Source: Xanthobacter sp. YC-JY1 (GTDB lineage Bacteria; Pseudomonadota; Alphaproteobacteria; Rhizobiales; Xanthobacteraceae). From it: 64,000 nucleotides of DNA. The stretch spans positions 2,155,001 to 2,219,000 of the forward strand of contig NZ_CP032674.1 in the NCBI RefSeq assembly GCF_021730305.1, in the 5' to 3' direction. A model generated the notes under the pieces. It had not been told where the DNA came from. It saw nothing but the letters and a program-made list of their open reading frames with translations, and did no database searches. The position numbers were made by a program, and so were the translations under genes. Below are positions 38,551-46,863 of this stretch, piece after piece. Each line of letters starts with the position of its first letter. Positions within the stretch are counted from its first letter, which is position 1.

Positions 38551-38745
38551 CCCCTTCTCCGCTCGCCTCTGCCGCACGCCTAGGTTTGGCTGCAGAAATG
38601 TTCAATTAGCGTTCGGGGTGGGGGGTGTCAAACCCGATGACGCAACGCAACAGCGAGGCACCAGACGCGCTTGACGGGGGCTAGCCCAATAACTTGGAGG
38701 TGGGTCTTGACGATCGAGCTTACCGGCCGCGTGAGCTGGAACATA
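38551..38745. other. Low-GC intergenic region
   Basis: These 195 bases mark the switch from GC-rich to clearly AT-richer sequence. I see no gene. It may be the scar of an insertion that brought in the two low-GC genes upstream on the minus strand. Confidence 0.4.
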
Positions 38746-40074
38746 TCAATCCATTCGATAAAAATAGTCCTTCCGCCGCTGTAGGGCGACATCCCGCTTG
38801 TCAGCCATCGGGTGAAAGATCGCCAAGCTGTCAATACGACGATCTAGCTGAAGAAACTCTTCAACAACAGAATATTGTGGCCGATCAAAATAGTCATGAA
38901 TCATAATTGTAGCATCGTCTCTACAGGAAATCGCTGCATCGGCTGCAACGGAAACTCTAAAGCGTCCGTCAATCAGTATAAGATCAGCAGATGATTCCTT
39001 TGTTGGCCACGAGATGTAGTTTTCAATCTGTCGATCTGTAGGGCGATTAAGGGGGAATCCCCATTTTCCGGTCGGTCCCACAAATGCATGGCGGAGATGG
39101 AGGCGTCCTGTATCAATGAATTTCCGAAGCGAATACTTCTTTATAATATCGGTACAGAAATTAAGGTCAGTTTCAATCGAGGTGATCCGTTGTGCCCCGG
39201 AATGGCATGCGAGCGGTGTTGTTCCTCCTGCGCCGAATTCGAGGTAGTGGTCGCAGTCCTTAAGATAATTTGCAATCTCCGAAATTTCCGCAGGGGTGGC
39301 AACGATCTGACTGAGATAGGGAGCCTCAATTCGGGAGATCTGATTTAGATCTTTGACAGGATGCACGAAGGCACCAGAAATTGGCGCTTCGAAACACTGG
39401 GGCGTCACGTTGAATTCATTGAGACAGGTAAAGTTCAAGCTAGGCGAACTCAGATCCACGAGTTTGGCACGGGACTTCCTCGCAAGCGTCGGCATCAAGG
39501 CCTCGTAATGACCCGTCCATCCCTCGCAGAGGGACGCCGCGTAAAAATCGATGAATTGACGATTGAATGTCATGAGAGGCAAGAATGCGGCATATCTGTC
39601 GTCAATATCGATAATAGAGTTGTCGGGGGATCGCAGAGTGGGCCAGTACATCCATTCCGGATCGTGATGGCCGTTACGAATAAAACTGGCGGAAAAAGAG
39701 TTGGAGCGGGCTAGGTCGCATAGATCTGCGGCGCGCTCATCAGCGATATCGCAAGGCCATACATCGAACTCTATTCTTATAAAATTATTATAATCCTGAA
39801 GGGCAGTCGTCGCCGCTATAATTTTAAGATCGACATTCCCGGGAATTAAGAAGTCTCCCTTTGAATGCGGAATCGAATCGAAAATTTCTGCACGAGAGAG
39901 CTCAACTGTGCGTAAGAAGCTCGTGCCCGGCGGTCGCGATCCGTCGAAAACGGCAAATACGTCACCATATTTTTCGAAGACACTTGCAATTCGGTTATAG
40001 GTGCGTGTCAGAAGTTCGCTACCTACCTGTCGATGGGCGTCGAAAATGACGCACAGGCGATCTGACTCTTCCAT
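38746..40074 (-). CDS. Two-domain protein with C-terminal SAM-methyltransferase-like fold
   Basis: In this 442-residue protein, residues about 270-440 look like a class I methyltransferase: YLEFGAGGTTPLACHSG as the SAM loop, ITSIETDLNF, SADLILIDGRFRVSVAADAA and IMIHDYFDRPQYS. Residues 1-225 are a separate domain I cannot name, with RIEFDVWPCDIADERAADL, EWMYWPTLRSP and FLPLMTFNRQFIDFYAASL. The Trp/Asp/His-rich pattern and context suggest a sugar-modifying or glycosyltransferase-like role, but this is a guess. GGAG precedes the ATG. Base composition is much lower in GC than the locus around it. Confidence 0.7.
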   Translation of the reverse strand: MEESDRLCVIFDAHRQVGSELLTRTYNRIASVFEKYGDVFAVFDGSRPPGTSFLRTVELSRAEIFDSIPHSKGDFLIPGNVDLKIIAATTALQDYNNFIRIEFDVWPCDIADERAADLCDLARSNSFSASFIRNGHHDPEWMYWPTLRSPDNSIIDIDDRYAAFLPLMTFNRQFIDFYAASLCEGWTGHYEALMPTLARKSRAKLVDLSSPSLNFTCLNEFNVTPQCFEAPISGAFVHPVKDLNQISRIEAPYLSQIVATPAEISEIANYLKDCDHYLEFGAGGTTPLACHSGAQRITSIETDLNFCTDIIKKYSLRKFIDTGRLHLRHAFVGPTGKWGFPLNRPTDRQIENYISWPTKESSADLILIDGRFRVSVAADAAISCRDDATIMIHDYFDRPQYSVVEEFLQLDRRIDSLAIFHPMADKRDVALQRRKDYFYRMD

Positions 40075-40283
40075 CCTTGCTCCTCACGGTCGAATTTTCA
40101 TTCCTTTATGAGATATCGCTGGAATGTCGGCAACCCGGAGTTATCAACGCCCGTCCTCCTCCACCTTATTTCAAGGGGGCGGTCATTTTTTTTGAGGCGA
40201 TGTCGCTTGATATTCGAAGGCGCTGGAGCGTTCGGCGAATCAATTTGACGCGTAGTCCGTTGGGCCTCCTCTGCGTCGTTCGA
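40075..40283. other. Intergenic region inside the low-GC island
   Basis: These 209 bases contain no gene. They have a run of eight T (40189-40196) and reduced GC. They separate two minus-strand genes, so a promoter for the 442-residue protein could lie here. Confidence 0.4.
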
Positions 40284-41138
40284 TCACCGACGCGCGAGGT
40301 CGCGGACAAAATCCTCGATGTCGGAAGAGCCGACGGCGACCTTTCTCAACATGGGTGTGTCGCGCGTCTTTGCTTCCCTAATCGCGGCCATGGACCGAAA
40401 TATGTAGGGGCGAGGCTCGCGCGTCCAGTCCGTAAACACCAGCGCCTTTGCGTTAGCCAGGGGGCCGATGACGGTATGAATGTATTGCTCTTCGGGAATG
40501 GCTGAAAATTCGAAACTTTCGCGGAGATGGAGATCGCTGTGATAGGTGGTAAGGAACTTGTCGATGTGAGGCCTCGTCAAGCTCCACCATGTACCTCCGT
40601 CGAACATTCGGTTGATCTTGGCTTTGCCCTTCTGCTGCAATAGTCCGAGACGTCTGACGGAGTCGACCATTTCCGGAGTCCACGCGCGATCCAGTCGCTC
40701 GACTGTTCTGGGATTGGTGGCGAATGAGTCGAGGAAGAAAAATCGCTCGTATCGGGCGATCCAATCCGGGTGGCCTGTGGGGTAAATCTGAATCCACTCG
40801 ATGTCGCTCTTCATGCGGGCGGAAAACTCCGACTTGGCGATGAGCGGGATGGTGTCTTCGGTAATGAAGGCAATCCGGGCGTAGTCCTTGGTTCGAATTG
40901 CCTGCTGTATCGTGGCGACGCAAGCCTTGACGGTGTTGAAGCCGCCCCAGAAGATTGGAAGTCGGACGTCAGCCAATGTAATGTTCGGGTGCCGGGTGGC
41001 GGCCTCGGTATAAGGTGTTATGTCTGACTTTGAGTCGACATGAATATAAAAGTCACCAATATCAGTAAAATAATCGGCAAGTAGCGAGGCTCCTGCAGCG
41101 CTCTTCATGTAGCATAGGCATATAATCGCAAGCGACAT
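40284..41138 (-). CDS. Core-2/I-branching type glycosyltransferase (GT14-like)
   Basis: This 284-residue protein has the pattern of bacterial core-2/I-branching beta-1,6-N-acetylglucosaminyl/xylosyltransferase relatives: AIICLCYMKSAAGASLLADY, DFYIHVDSKSD, LPIFWGGFNTVKACVATIQQ, DGGTWWSLTRPHIDKFL and AIPEEQYIHTVIG, which holds the likely catalytic Glu. It is soluble and would add a branch sugar to the polysaccharide. AGGAAGG lies nine bases before the ATG. Low GC like its neighbour, and 27 bases from the end of kpsM. Confidence 0.8.
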   Translation of the reverse strand: MSLAIICLCYMKSAAGASLLADYFTDIGDFYIHVDSKSDITPYTEAATRHPNITLADVRLPIFWGGFNTVKACVATIQQAIRTKDYARIAFITEDTIPLIAKSEFSARMKSDIEWIQIYPTGHPDWIARYERFFFLDSFATNPRTVERLDRAWTPEMVDSVRRLGLLQQKGKAKINRMFDGGTWWSLTRPHIDKFLTTYHSDLHLRESFEFSAIPEEQYIHTVIGPLANAKALVFTDWTREPRPYIFRSMAAIREAKTRDTPMLRKVAVGSSDIEDFVRDLARR

Positions 41139-41165
41139 ATTTTTTTGCCTTCCTGTTATATGTGT

Positions 41166-42020
41166 TTATACGATCTTCCGCGCCGCTGCCATTATCACCA
41201 TTCCAAGCGTGACGATTCCGAGTATCATTGAATTAAGTAATATTTGATTGAAAAATGAGCTATAGTATTCGGAATAATAAGACATTCGAAGGGTGTCTAT
41301 TATTTGGCATAGTGGATTGTACATGAGAATGTTGGCTAGGCGTTCCGGAATTGCGTCGGGGAGGAAAAAGATGCCGGATATACCCCACAACAGGGGGCCG
41401 AGGATGTTGCCGAACAGATATGCGATCGGCAGCAGCGGCCCAAGGGCGCCAAATATCAGGCCGGTGCCGACCCCGAAAAGCCACGCCTGAATCAGTGCGA
41501 GAAGAAATCCCTGCCAGTTCGCCACAGCCGGCTGGTGGCCGATGGCCGCGAGCGTTCCGAGCACGATGAATACAACGAGCGTCGCGGTGACGATTTCTAG
41601 GATTATTCGGGATGCAAAAAGGTCGAAAAGATCAACTCCTGGGAAATAGAGCAGGGACCGGTTCTGGGAAAGTGTCTGCATGATCTGGCGGTGTCCGTAG
41701 AGCCAGACGACGAAGGGCAGGACGCCGGTCATCAGGAAGATCGGAACATCGGTCCCGATGGCTGCCGGACGGCCGAGGATCGCTGTGACCACGATCGCGA
41801 TCGTCAGATGCGCCAGAGGGATCAACAGCCCCAACAGGAAGCCGAAATAGCCCGTCCCGAACCGCGTCTGCAGGTCGCGCATGATAACGGCACCGACCAC
41901 GCGGGCGTGCATGGCCGAGGCGTCGGCCCAGGTTTCGGCGGCGTGGCGGGTGCGGGTCTCGCCCGGATGTCCGCGTGCGTGTCCGTGGGTGTTTCCCGGG
42001 GCGGAGCGGGGGCGCTGCAT
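41166..42020 (-). CDS. kpsM: Capsule ABC transporter permease (KpsM/ABC-2 type)
   Basis: This 284-residue inner-membrane protein has six hydrophobic segments. It carries the ABC-2 capsule/LPS exporter pattern: VVGAVIMRDLQTRFGTGYFG before the first segment, LLIPLAHLTIAIVVTAILG, GVLPFVVWLYGHRQIMQTLS and MYNPLCQIIDTLRMSYYSEY near the end. I start at 42020, where GGAGG precedes the ATG by seven bases; it lies two bases after the kpsT stop. The N-terminal 40 residues are hydrophilic. The 3' end (41166 to about 41700) is strikingly AT-rich while the 5' end is GC-rich, so the gene may be a mosaic. Confidence 0.9.
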   Translation of the reverse strand: MQRPRSAPGNTHGHARGHPGETRTRHAAETWADASAMHARVVGAVIMRDLQTRFGTGYFGFLLGLLIPLAHLTIAIVVTAILGRPAAIGTDVPIFLMTGVLPFVVWLYGHRQIMQTLSQNRSLLYFPGVDLFDLFASRIILEIVTATLVVFIVLGTLAAIGHQPAVANWQGFLLALIQAWLFGVGTGLIFGALGPLLPIAYLFGNILGPLLWGISGIFFLPDAIPERLANILMYNPLCQIIDTLRMSYYSEYYSSFFNQILLNSMILGIVTLGMVIMAAARKIV

Positions 42021-42022
42021 CC

Positions 42023-42679
42023 TCAGGCCTCCATCGCCTGGCGGTGGACCTCGATGGCGTCGTTGATGTCCTCGAACACCATCAGCCGCCCCTTCTGCAG
42101 CACCATCCCGGCCGAGCAATATTCCTTGATGGTGCCGGTGGAATGGGAGGCCATGATGAGCCCGGCCCGCGCCCGCCGCTCGGCGAAGGCGCGGGCGCAT
42201 TTCAGCTGGAAGCGGGCGTCGCCCACGGCGGTGATCTCGTCCACCAGATAGAATTCGAACTCGATGGCCATGGAGACCGCAAAGGCGAGGCGCGAGGTCA
42301 TGCCCGAGGAATAGGTCTTCACCGGCATGTCGAGGTCGCGCCCCAGCTCCGAGAAGTCCTCCACGAACTCCGTCACCTCGGCGATGTCCGCATCATAGAC
42401 GCGGGCGAGGAAGCGGATGTTCTCCCGCCCCGTCATTTGCGGATGGAAGCCGCCCGCGAACCCCAGCGGCCAGGAGATGCGCACCGAGCGGTAGATGCGC
42501 CCGGAGGTGGGCGCCTCGGTGCCGGCGATGAGCTTCAGGAAGGTGGACTTGCCGGCCCCGTTCTGGCCCAAAAGACCGTAGCTCGCCCGCGTGTCGAGAC
42601 TCACCGACACGTCGGAGAGCACAACCTTGCGTCTGAGGTGCGTCCAGTAGGTCTTGGTGAGGTGGTCGGTGACGATCAT
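42023..42679 (-). CDS. kpsT: Capsule ABC transporter ATPase (KpsT type)
   Basis: This 218-residue ATPase of the polysaccharide exporter family has Walker A GLLGQNGAGKSTFLK (about 36-50), a family-specific WPLGFAGGFHPQMTGRENIR stretch, signature YSSGMTSRLAFAVSMA, Walker B YLVDEITAVGD and switch ASHSTGTIKEYC. The degenerate signature and short length are typical of KpsT/BexA/CtrD. With KpsM it flips the lipid-linked polymer across the inner membrane. Start GTG/ATG context is normal, with seven bases from the kpsE-like stop. Confidence 0.95.
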   Translation of the reverse strand: MIVTDHLTKTYWTHLRRKVVLSDVSVSLDTRASYGLLGQNGAGKSTFLKLIAGTEAPTSGRIYRSVRISWPLGFAGGFHPQMTGRENIRFLARVYDADIAEVTEFVEDFSELGRDLDMPVKTYSSGMTSRLAFAVSMAIEFEFYLVDEITAVGDARFQLKCARAFAERRARAGLIMASHSTGTIKEYCSAGMVLQKGRLMVFEDINDAIEVHRQAMEA

Positions 42680-42686
42680 GCCCGCC

Positions 42687-43964
42687 TCACGACTTGATGT
42701 GCCGCATCAGCTCGAAGGCCGAGACCAGCAGCAGCCACATGAGCCCGAATACCAGCGCCGCCGCCACCGGTAGCCAGAAGCGGTGCGGCCAGTCGTGCTC
42801 CTGCGCCAGCACTGGCTTCACGAAGGTGGCAAGGTACATGCCCTGCCGCTCCGCCGCCACCCGCGCCTGCTCCAGCGCCGCCGCCGCTGCCGTATATTGC
42901 CGCTCGGCGATCTGGCGTTCGAGATCGAGCGCGTCATAGCGCGTCATCACCGCGGAGAGGGTATCCTTGTCCGATCCCGTGCCGCTGGTGAGGCGCGCTT
43001 TCAGCAGCGCGATGTTCTCGCGCACCGCCTGCCGCCGCGCGTCGAGCAGCATGAATTGCGGCGCGTCCGGGCTCAGGGTGCGCCGGGCGGTGGCGATCTC
43101 CTGGTCGATGAGCACCTGGTCGCTCTCGAGGTCGGCGATGAGCTTGGCGATGCCCTCGTTGGTGCGGGCGGGATCGATGACGCCCACCTCGTTGCGCAGG
43201 TCGCGCACCGCGGCGCGCGCCTTGCGCAGTCGCGCCTCCGCCCGCGCGACCTCCTTCTCGGCCTGTGAGATGGCGTCCGTGCGGGTGCGTTCGCCGAGCT
43301 TGTTCACCATGTCCTCGGAGAGAGCGACGATGGCCTGGGAGATCTTGAGCGAATCCTGCGGTGAGAAGGCCCACACCTTCACGGTGATGATGCCCGACGG
43401 CGCCTCGATGGCGGTGTCGATCTGGCTGCGCCAGCTCCGCTCCAGCCGCTCGATGGGGCGATTGGGGTTGAAACGGGAGAACCAGTCGATGCCGGGGCGG
43501 GAATAGAGCTGGCGCAGGTTCACCCGCTCTTCCAGTGCTTCCACCACGGCGAGGCTTTTGACGTAATTGGCGATGATGAGGCTGTCCTGCACCTCGGCCA
43601 GGCCGCCGAGACCGGCGCCGGAGAGCGTCTCCAGCCCCGCATGTTCGGATGCGCGCACCGCGAAGCGCGCCTCGGAGAGGTACTGGCTCGATGCGATGAA
43701 GACGAAATAGAGCGTGGCGAGAAGGGTGGGAATCACCGCCACGACGATGAAGCTCGCCATCAGCGGCAGGCGGAACTCGGCGATGGCGCGCACTTCCGCG
43801 CCCCAGAGGGCCGCGGCCGAGGGCCGCACCACGGAGCGCTGCAGGCGCGCCTCGCGGGCCTGTCGCCTGAGCTCCTCGCGCAGCCGCGAATTGCGGCGCA
43901 CAAGCAGGTCTGGCGACCCGCCCCGTGCCGGCAGCCGGACGCGCGATGCGACCTCCTGGTTCAC
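42687..43964 (-). CDS. kpsE: Capsule export inner-membrane protein, KpsE/BexC/CtrB-like (copy 1)
   Basis: From a GTG start (GGGAGG eight bases upstream) this is 425 residues; an in-frame ATG at 44126 would add 54 unlikely residues. Layout is that of polysaccharide co-polymerase type 3: a cytosolic N-tail, a membrane segment at about 65-88 (FIVVAVIPTLLATLYFVFIA), the SSQYLSEARFAVRA motif, a long periplasmic coiled coil (about 240-370), and a second membrane segment near the C-terminus (FWLPVAAALVFGLMWLLLVS). It would link KpsMT to the outer-membrane channel. One of three paralogues in this locus. Confidence 0.88.
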   Translation of the reverse strand: MNQEVASRVRLPARGGSPDLLVRRNSRLREELRRQAREARLQRSVVRPSAAALWGAEVRAIAEFRLPLMASFIVVAVIPTLLATLYFVFIASSQYLSEARFAVRASEHAGLETLSGAGLGGLAEVQDSLIIANYVKSLAVVEALEERVNLRQLYSRPGIDWFSRFNPNRPIERLERSWRSQIDTAIEAPSGIITVKVWAFSPQDSLKISQAIVALSEDMVNKLGERTRTDAISQAEKEVARAEARLRKARAAVRDLRNEVGVIDPARTNEGIAKLIADLESDQVLIDQEIATARRTLSPDAPQFMLLDARRQAVRENIALLKARLTSGTGSDKDTLSAVMTRYDALDLERQIAERQYTAAAAALEQARVAAERQGMYLATFVKPVLAQEHDWPHRFWLPVAAALVFGLMWLLLVSAFELMRHIKS

Positions 43965-44142
43965 TCCTAGACCCTCCCGGAGCGCCCCATACTGCCCCAG
44001 TTCTCCAGCCTGCGCGCCGCCGCAACCGGCGCGCGTGCCGGGACACGCCGCTACTAGCAGCCGGCGGGCTTGTGTGTCTATCCTCGCCGCCTGCCGGCCA
44101 GACCATGGCCTGAGATTACCCAACAAAAGGTTCGCGTTGCAG

Positions 44143-45684
44143 ATGCCTCGTCCGTTCGTCGCCGGTCCGCCCTCAGCCGATCCCGTGCCGGACGGGGACG
44201 ACGCCCTCGCCGCCCGTCTCGACCGGATGGAGGAGACCCTCGCCCGCCTTGCGGCCGGGCAGGAGGAGATCGTCCGCCGGCTGGAGGCGCTTCAGGACCA
44301 TGCCAATCTCGTCGGCTACAAGGTGGAGCAGATCGCGGCCGGGCGGCCGTCCCGCACCTTCAACCTGTCGCTACCGCTGCCGCTGGAGCGGCTGCGCGAT
44401 CTCATCGTGGCGCCCGGCCCCTCCGTCGGCACGCTCGTCGAGATGTGGCGCGCCGCCGGCCGCACCACCGTTGTGCCGGAGCGCGATAGCGCCGGCCTGC
44501 TGAAGGCGCGCGCGCAGCCGGCCCGCCGTGCCCGCACCTTCGGCCGCGACTTCACCGGCCTCGTGTTCGGGCGCAAGGGCGTGGTCTACCGTGTGCGGCC
44601 GCACCATCCGCCGGTGCCGGCGCGCCCGCGCATGCTCCACATCATCCCCAACGTGTTCGTGGGCGGCTCGACCCAGTTGGTGGTTGACCTCATGGAGCGC
44701 CTCGGCCACCGCTACGAGATGCAGGTGCTCACCGCCGCCTTGCCGCCGCAGGGCCGGCACGAGAACATGGTGATCCACCATTTGCCCCTGGGCAGTCCGA
44801 CGAGCGCCTTCGCCCACGTCCTGGCGCAGGTGGCGCCGGACATCGTGCATATCCACTATTGGGGCGACAGCGACCGGCCCTGGTACGAGGCGGCGCTGGA
44901 AGCGGCGCGGCCGACCCCGGCCGTGCTGGTCGAGAACGTCAACACGCCGGTGGAGCCGCTGCGCGATGCGCGGATCTCCACCTATGTCTTCGTCTCGGAC
45001 TATATCCGCGCCGCCTTCGCGCCGGACATCGCCAACGGACGGGTGGTCCACCCCGGCATCGACCTCGACGCCTTCACGCCCGGCCCCTGGATCGGGGATG
45101 CGGCGGACAGCATCGGTATGGTCTATCGCCTCCATCCGGACAAGCTCGGCGAAAACTCCGTGGACCCGCTGATCGCGGTCGCGCGGCGCCGGCCCCAGAC
45201 GCGGATCATCGTGGTGGGCGACGGCGAGCTTCTGCCCGTGTTCCATGCCAAGGCCGTTGCGGCCGGCGTCATCCACAACTTCGAGTTCGCCGGTACCGTG
45301 CCCTATGCGGATCTCCCGACGCTCTATCGCCGCTTCCGGGTTTTCGTGGCGCCGGTGGTTCGGGAGAGCTTCGGGCAGGTGACGCCCTTCGCCATGGCCA
45401 TGGGGCAGGCGGTGGCCGGCTTCAAGGTTGGCGCCCTGCCGGAAATCCTCGGCACCTCGGAGACGCTGGCCAAGGATTCCGAAGGGCTTGCGGGCGTCAT
45501 CTGCGACCTGCTGGACGATCCCGCGCGGCTCGACGCCGTCGGCGCCCACAATCGCGAACGGGCGCGGATGTTCGGCCTCGACGCCATGATCGCGGCCTAT
45601 GCCGAGATTTATGCACAGGCGCTCGGCCGACCCACCGACCTCATGCCGGGCTTCCCTCGGGCCAGCCTGTTCGCTGAAGTTTAA
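44143..45684 (+). CDS. GT4-like glycosyltransferase with N-terminal coiled coil
   Basis: This 513-residue protein has residues about 20-60 forming a heptad-like coiled coil (LDRMEETLARLAAGQEEIVR). Residues about 160-500 are a GT-B fold: RMLHIIPNVFVGGSTQLVVD, DIVHIHYWGDSDRP, MVYRLHPDKLGENSVDPLIA, FAGTVPYADLPTLYRRFRVF and VVRESFGQVTPFAMAMGQAV with the donor-binding Glu. The ATG at 44143 is the first in frame that removes low-complexity upstream sequence; its ribosome binding site is weak. Divergent from the kpsE-kpsT-kpsM run. Confidence 0.8.
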   Translation: MPRPFVAGPPSADPVPDGDDALAARLDRMEETLARLAAGQEEIVRRLEALQDHANLVGYKVEQIAAGRPSRTFNLSLPLPLERLRDLIVAPGPSVGTLVEMWRAAGRTTVVPERDSAGLLKARAQPARRARTFGRDFTGLVFGRKGVVYRVRPHHPPVPARPRMLHIIPNVFVGGSTQLVVDLMERLGHRYEMQVLTAALPPQGRHENMVIHHLPLGSPTSAFAHVLAQVAPDIVHIHYWGDSDRPWYEAALEAARPTPAVLVENVNTPVEPLRDARISTYVFVSDYIRAAFAPDIANGRVVHPGIDLDAFTPGPWIGDAADSIGMVYRLHPDKLGENSVDPLIAVARRRPQTRIIVVGDGELLPVFHAKAVAAGVIHNFEFAGTVPYADLPTLYRRFRVFVAPVVRESFGQVTPFAMAMGQAVAGFKVGALPEILGTSETLAKDSEGLAGVICDLLDDPARLDAVGAHNRERARMFGLDAMIAAYAEIYAQALGRPTDLMPGFPRASLFAEV

Positions 45685-45867
45685 CCAACGTTGCTGCATA
45701 TTGCGGTGCGATACGGACTGGCGGGTTCGAATCGTTCGCGCTAAGGTAGCATCTGAGGTGGTGGGCTGGTCCCAACGGCAGGTGCCGACTGAGGCTTGAT
45801 CTTGGCCGCTTCTGTAAACTTCACTCTGTGGAGGGTGCGGGGAGGCGGTGCCTCGCGCCGGCGGTGC

Positions 45868-46863
45868 ATGACATCACTGGTTGTGGGGGGCGCAGGCGTC
45901 ATCGGGCGTCGTCTGTGTCAGAAGCTTGCGGAAAGTTCGGTCGGCACCATCGCCACCACCCGCCGGCTTGAGCATGCGCCCTTCCATCGTGGCGTACGCT
46001 GGCGTGCCCTCGATCTTGCGACCTTCACCGGCTGGGATGACCTGCTCGACGGCGTCAGCACGGTCTATCATCTCGCCTGGTCCACCATCCCTTCCAGCGC
46101 CTGTCTCGATCCCGCCCGCGACATTCTGGAGAATGTGGTGGGCAGCGTGCGCCTCATGGAAGCCGCGCGCCGCTATCCCGGCATCCGCATCGTCTTCGCC
46201 TCCTCCGGCGGCGCCGTCTATGGCGCGCCGGAGCAACTGCCGGTGGCAGAGCATCACCCCGCCAAGCCGTTCAGCGCCTACGGCATCTCCAAACTCATGG
46301 TGGAGCATTACCTGGAGAAGTTCCGCCGCTTGCACGGCTTGGACGGCATCGCGCTGCGCATCGGCAATTGCTACGGCGCGGGGCAGACCGAGCTGGGCGG
46401 CCTCGGTGCCGTCACCCTCTTCACCCGCGCTGCCCTGCGAGGTGAGCCGGTGAAGCTGTTTGGCAACGGCTCCACCGTCCGCGACTACGTGCACGTGGAC
46501 GACGTGGTGAGCGCGCTGCTCGCCGCCGGACGGATGCACAATGTGCCCGGCCCGGTGAACATCGCCTCCGGCACCGGCCATTCCCTGTCCGAGCTGATCG
46601 CCAAGGTCGAGGCGGCGGTCGGGCAGCGCATCATCATCGAGCCCATCGCGGCCCGCCCCTTCGACGTGCCCGCCTCCGTCCTCGACATCCGCCGCGCCAG
46701 CGAGCGGCTTGGCTGGGCCCCCGTCATAGATCTCGATCTCGGCATCGAGATGCTCGTCAACGAGCTGAGGACCGAAGCAGACGTTCAATGCGGGTCGCCC
46801 TTTACGTCCATTGCTACTTCCCCGACCATTTCTACGGCACCGAAAGCTACACTCGCACCGTAG
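45868..46863 (+). CDS. NAD-dependent epimerase/dehydratase (extended SDR)
   Basis: This 331-residue nucleotide-sugar enzyme has LVVGGAGVIGRRLCQKLAE for NAD binding, FASSGGAVYG, the catalytic YGISK at about residues 138-142, and GNCYGAGQTELGGLGAVTLF with DYVHVDDVVSALLAAGR. It is related to UDP-glucose 4-epimerases but the substrate is open. An ATG at 45868 fits the Rossmann start; the frame runs further upstream without family likeness. The last 25 residues lie inside the next gene and look like out-of-frame sequence rather than a normal C-terminus. Confidence 0.85.
   Translation: MTSLVVGGAGVIGRRLCQKLAESSVGTIATTRRLEHAPFHRGVRWRALDLATFTGWDDLLDGVSTVYHLAWSTIPSSACLDPARDILENVVGSVRLMEAARRYPGIRIVFASSGGAVYGAPEQLPVAEHHPAKPFSAYGISKLMVEHYLEKFRRLHGLDGIALRIGNCYGAGQTELGGLGAVTLFTRAALRGEPVKLFGNGSTVRDYVHVDDVVSALLAAGRMHNVPGPVNIASGTGHSLSELIAKVEAAVGQRIIIEPIAARPFDVPASVLDIRRASERLGWAPVIDLDLGIEMLVNELRTEADVQCGSPFTSIATSPTISTAPKATLAP

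Noticed and set aside
38551-41750. Insertion sequence or prophage as the source of the low-GC island
   Set aside because: No transposase, integrase, terminal repeats or target duplication could be seen; homologous exchange of a capsule cassette is simpler.
45720-45745. GGGTTCGAATC resembling the T-arm of a tRNA
   Set aside because: The flanking bases do not form the five-base stem and no acceptor or anticodon arm can be drawn around it.
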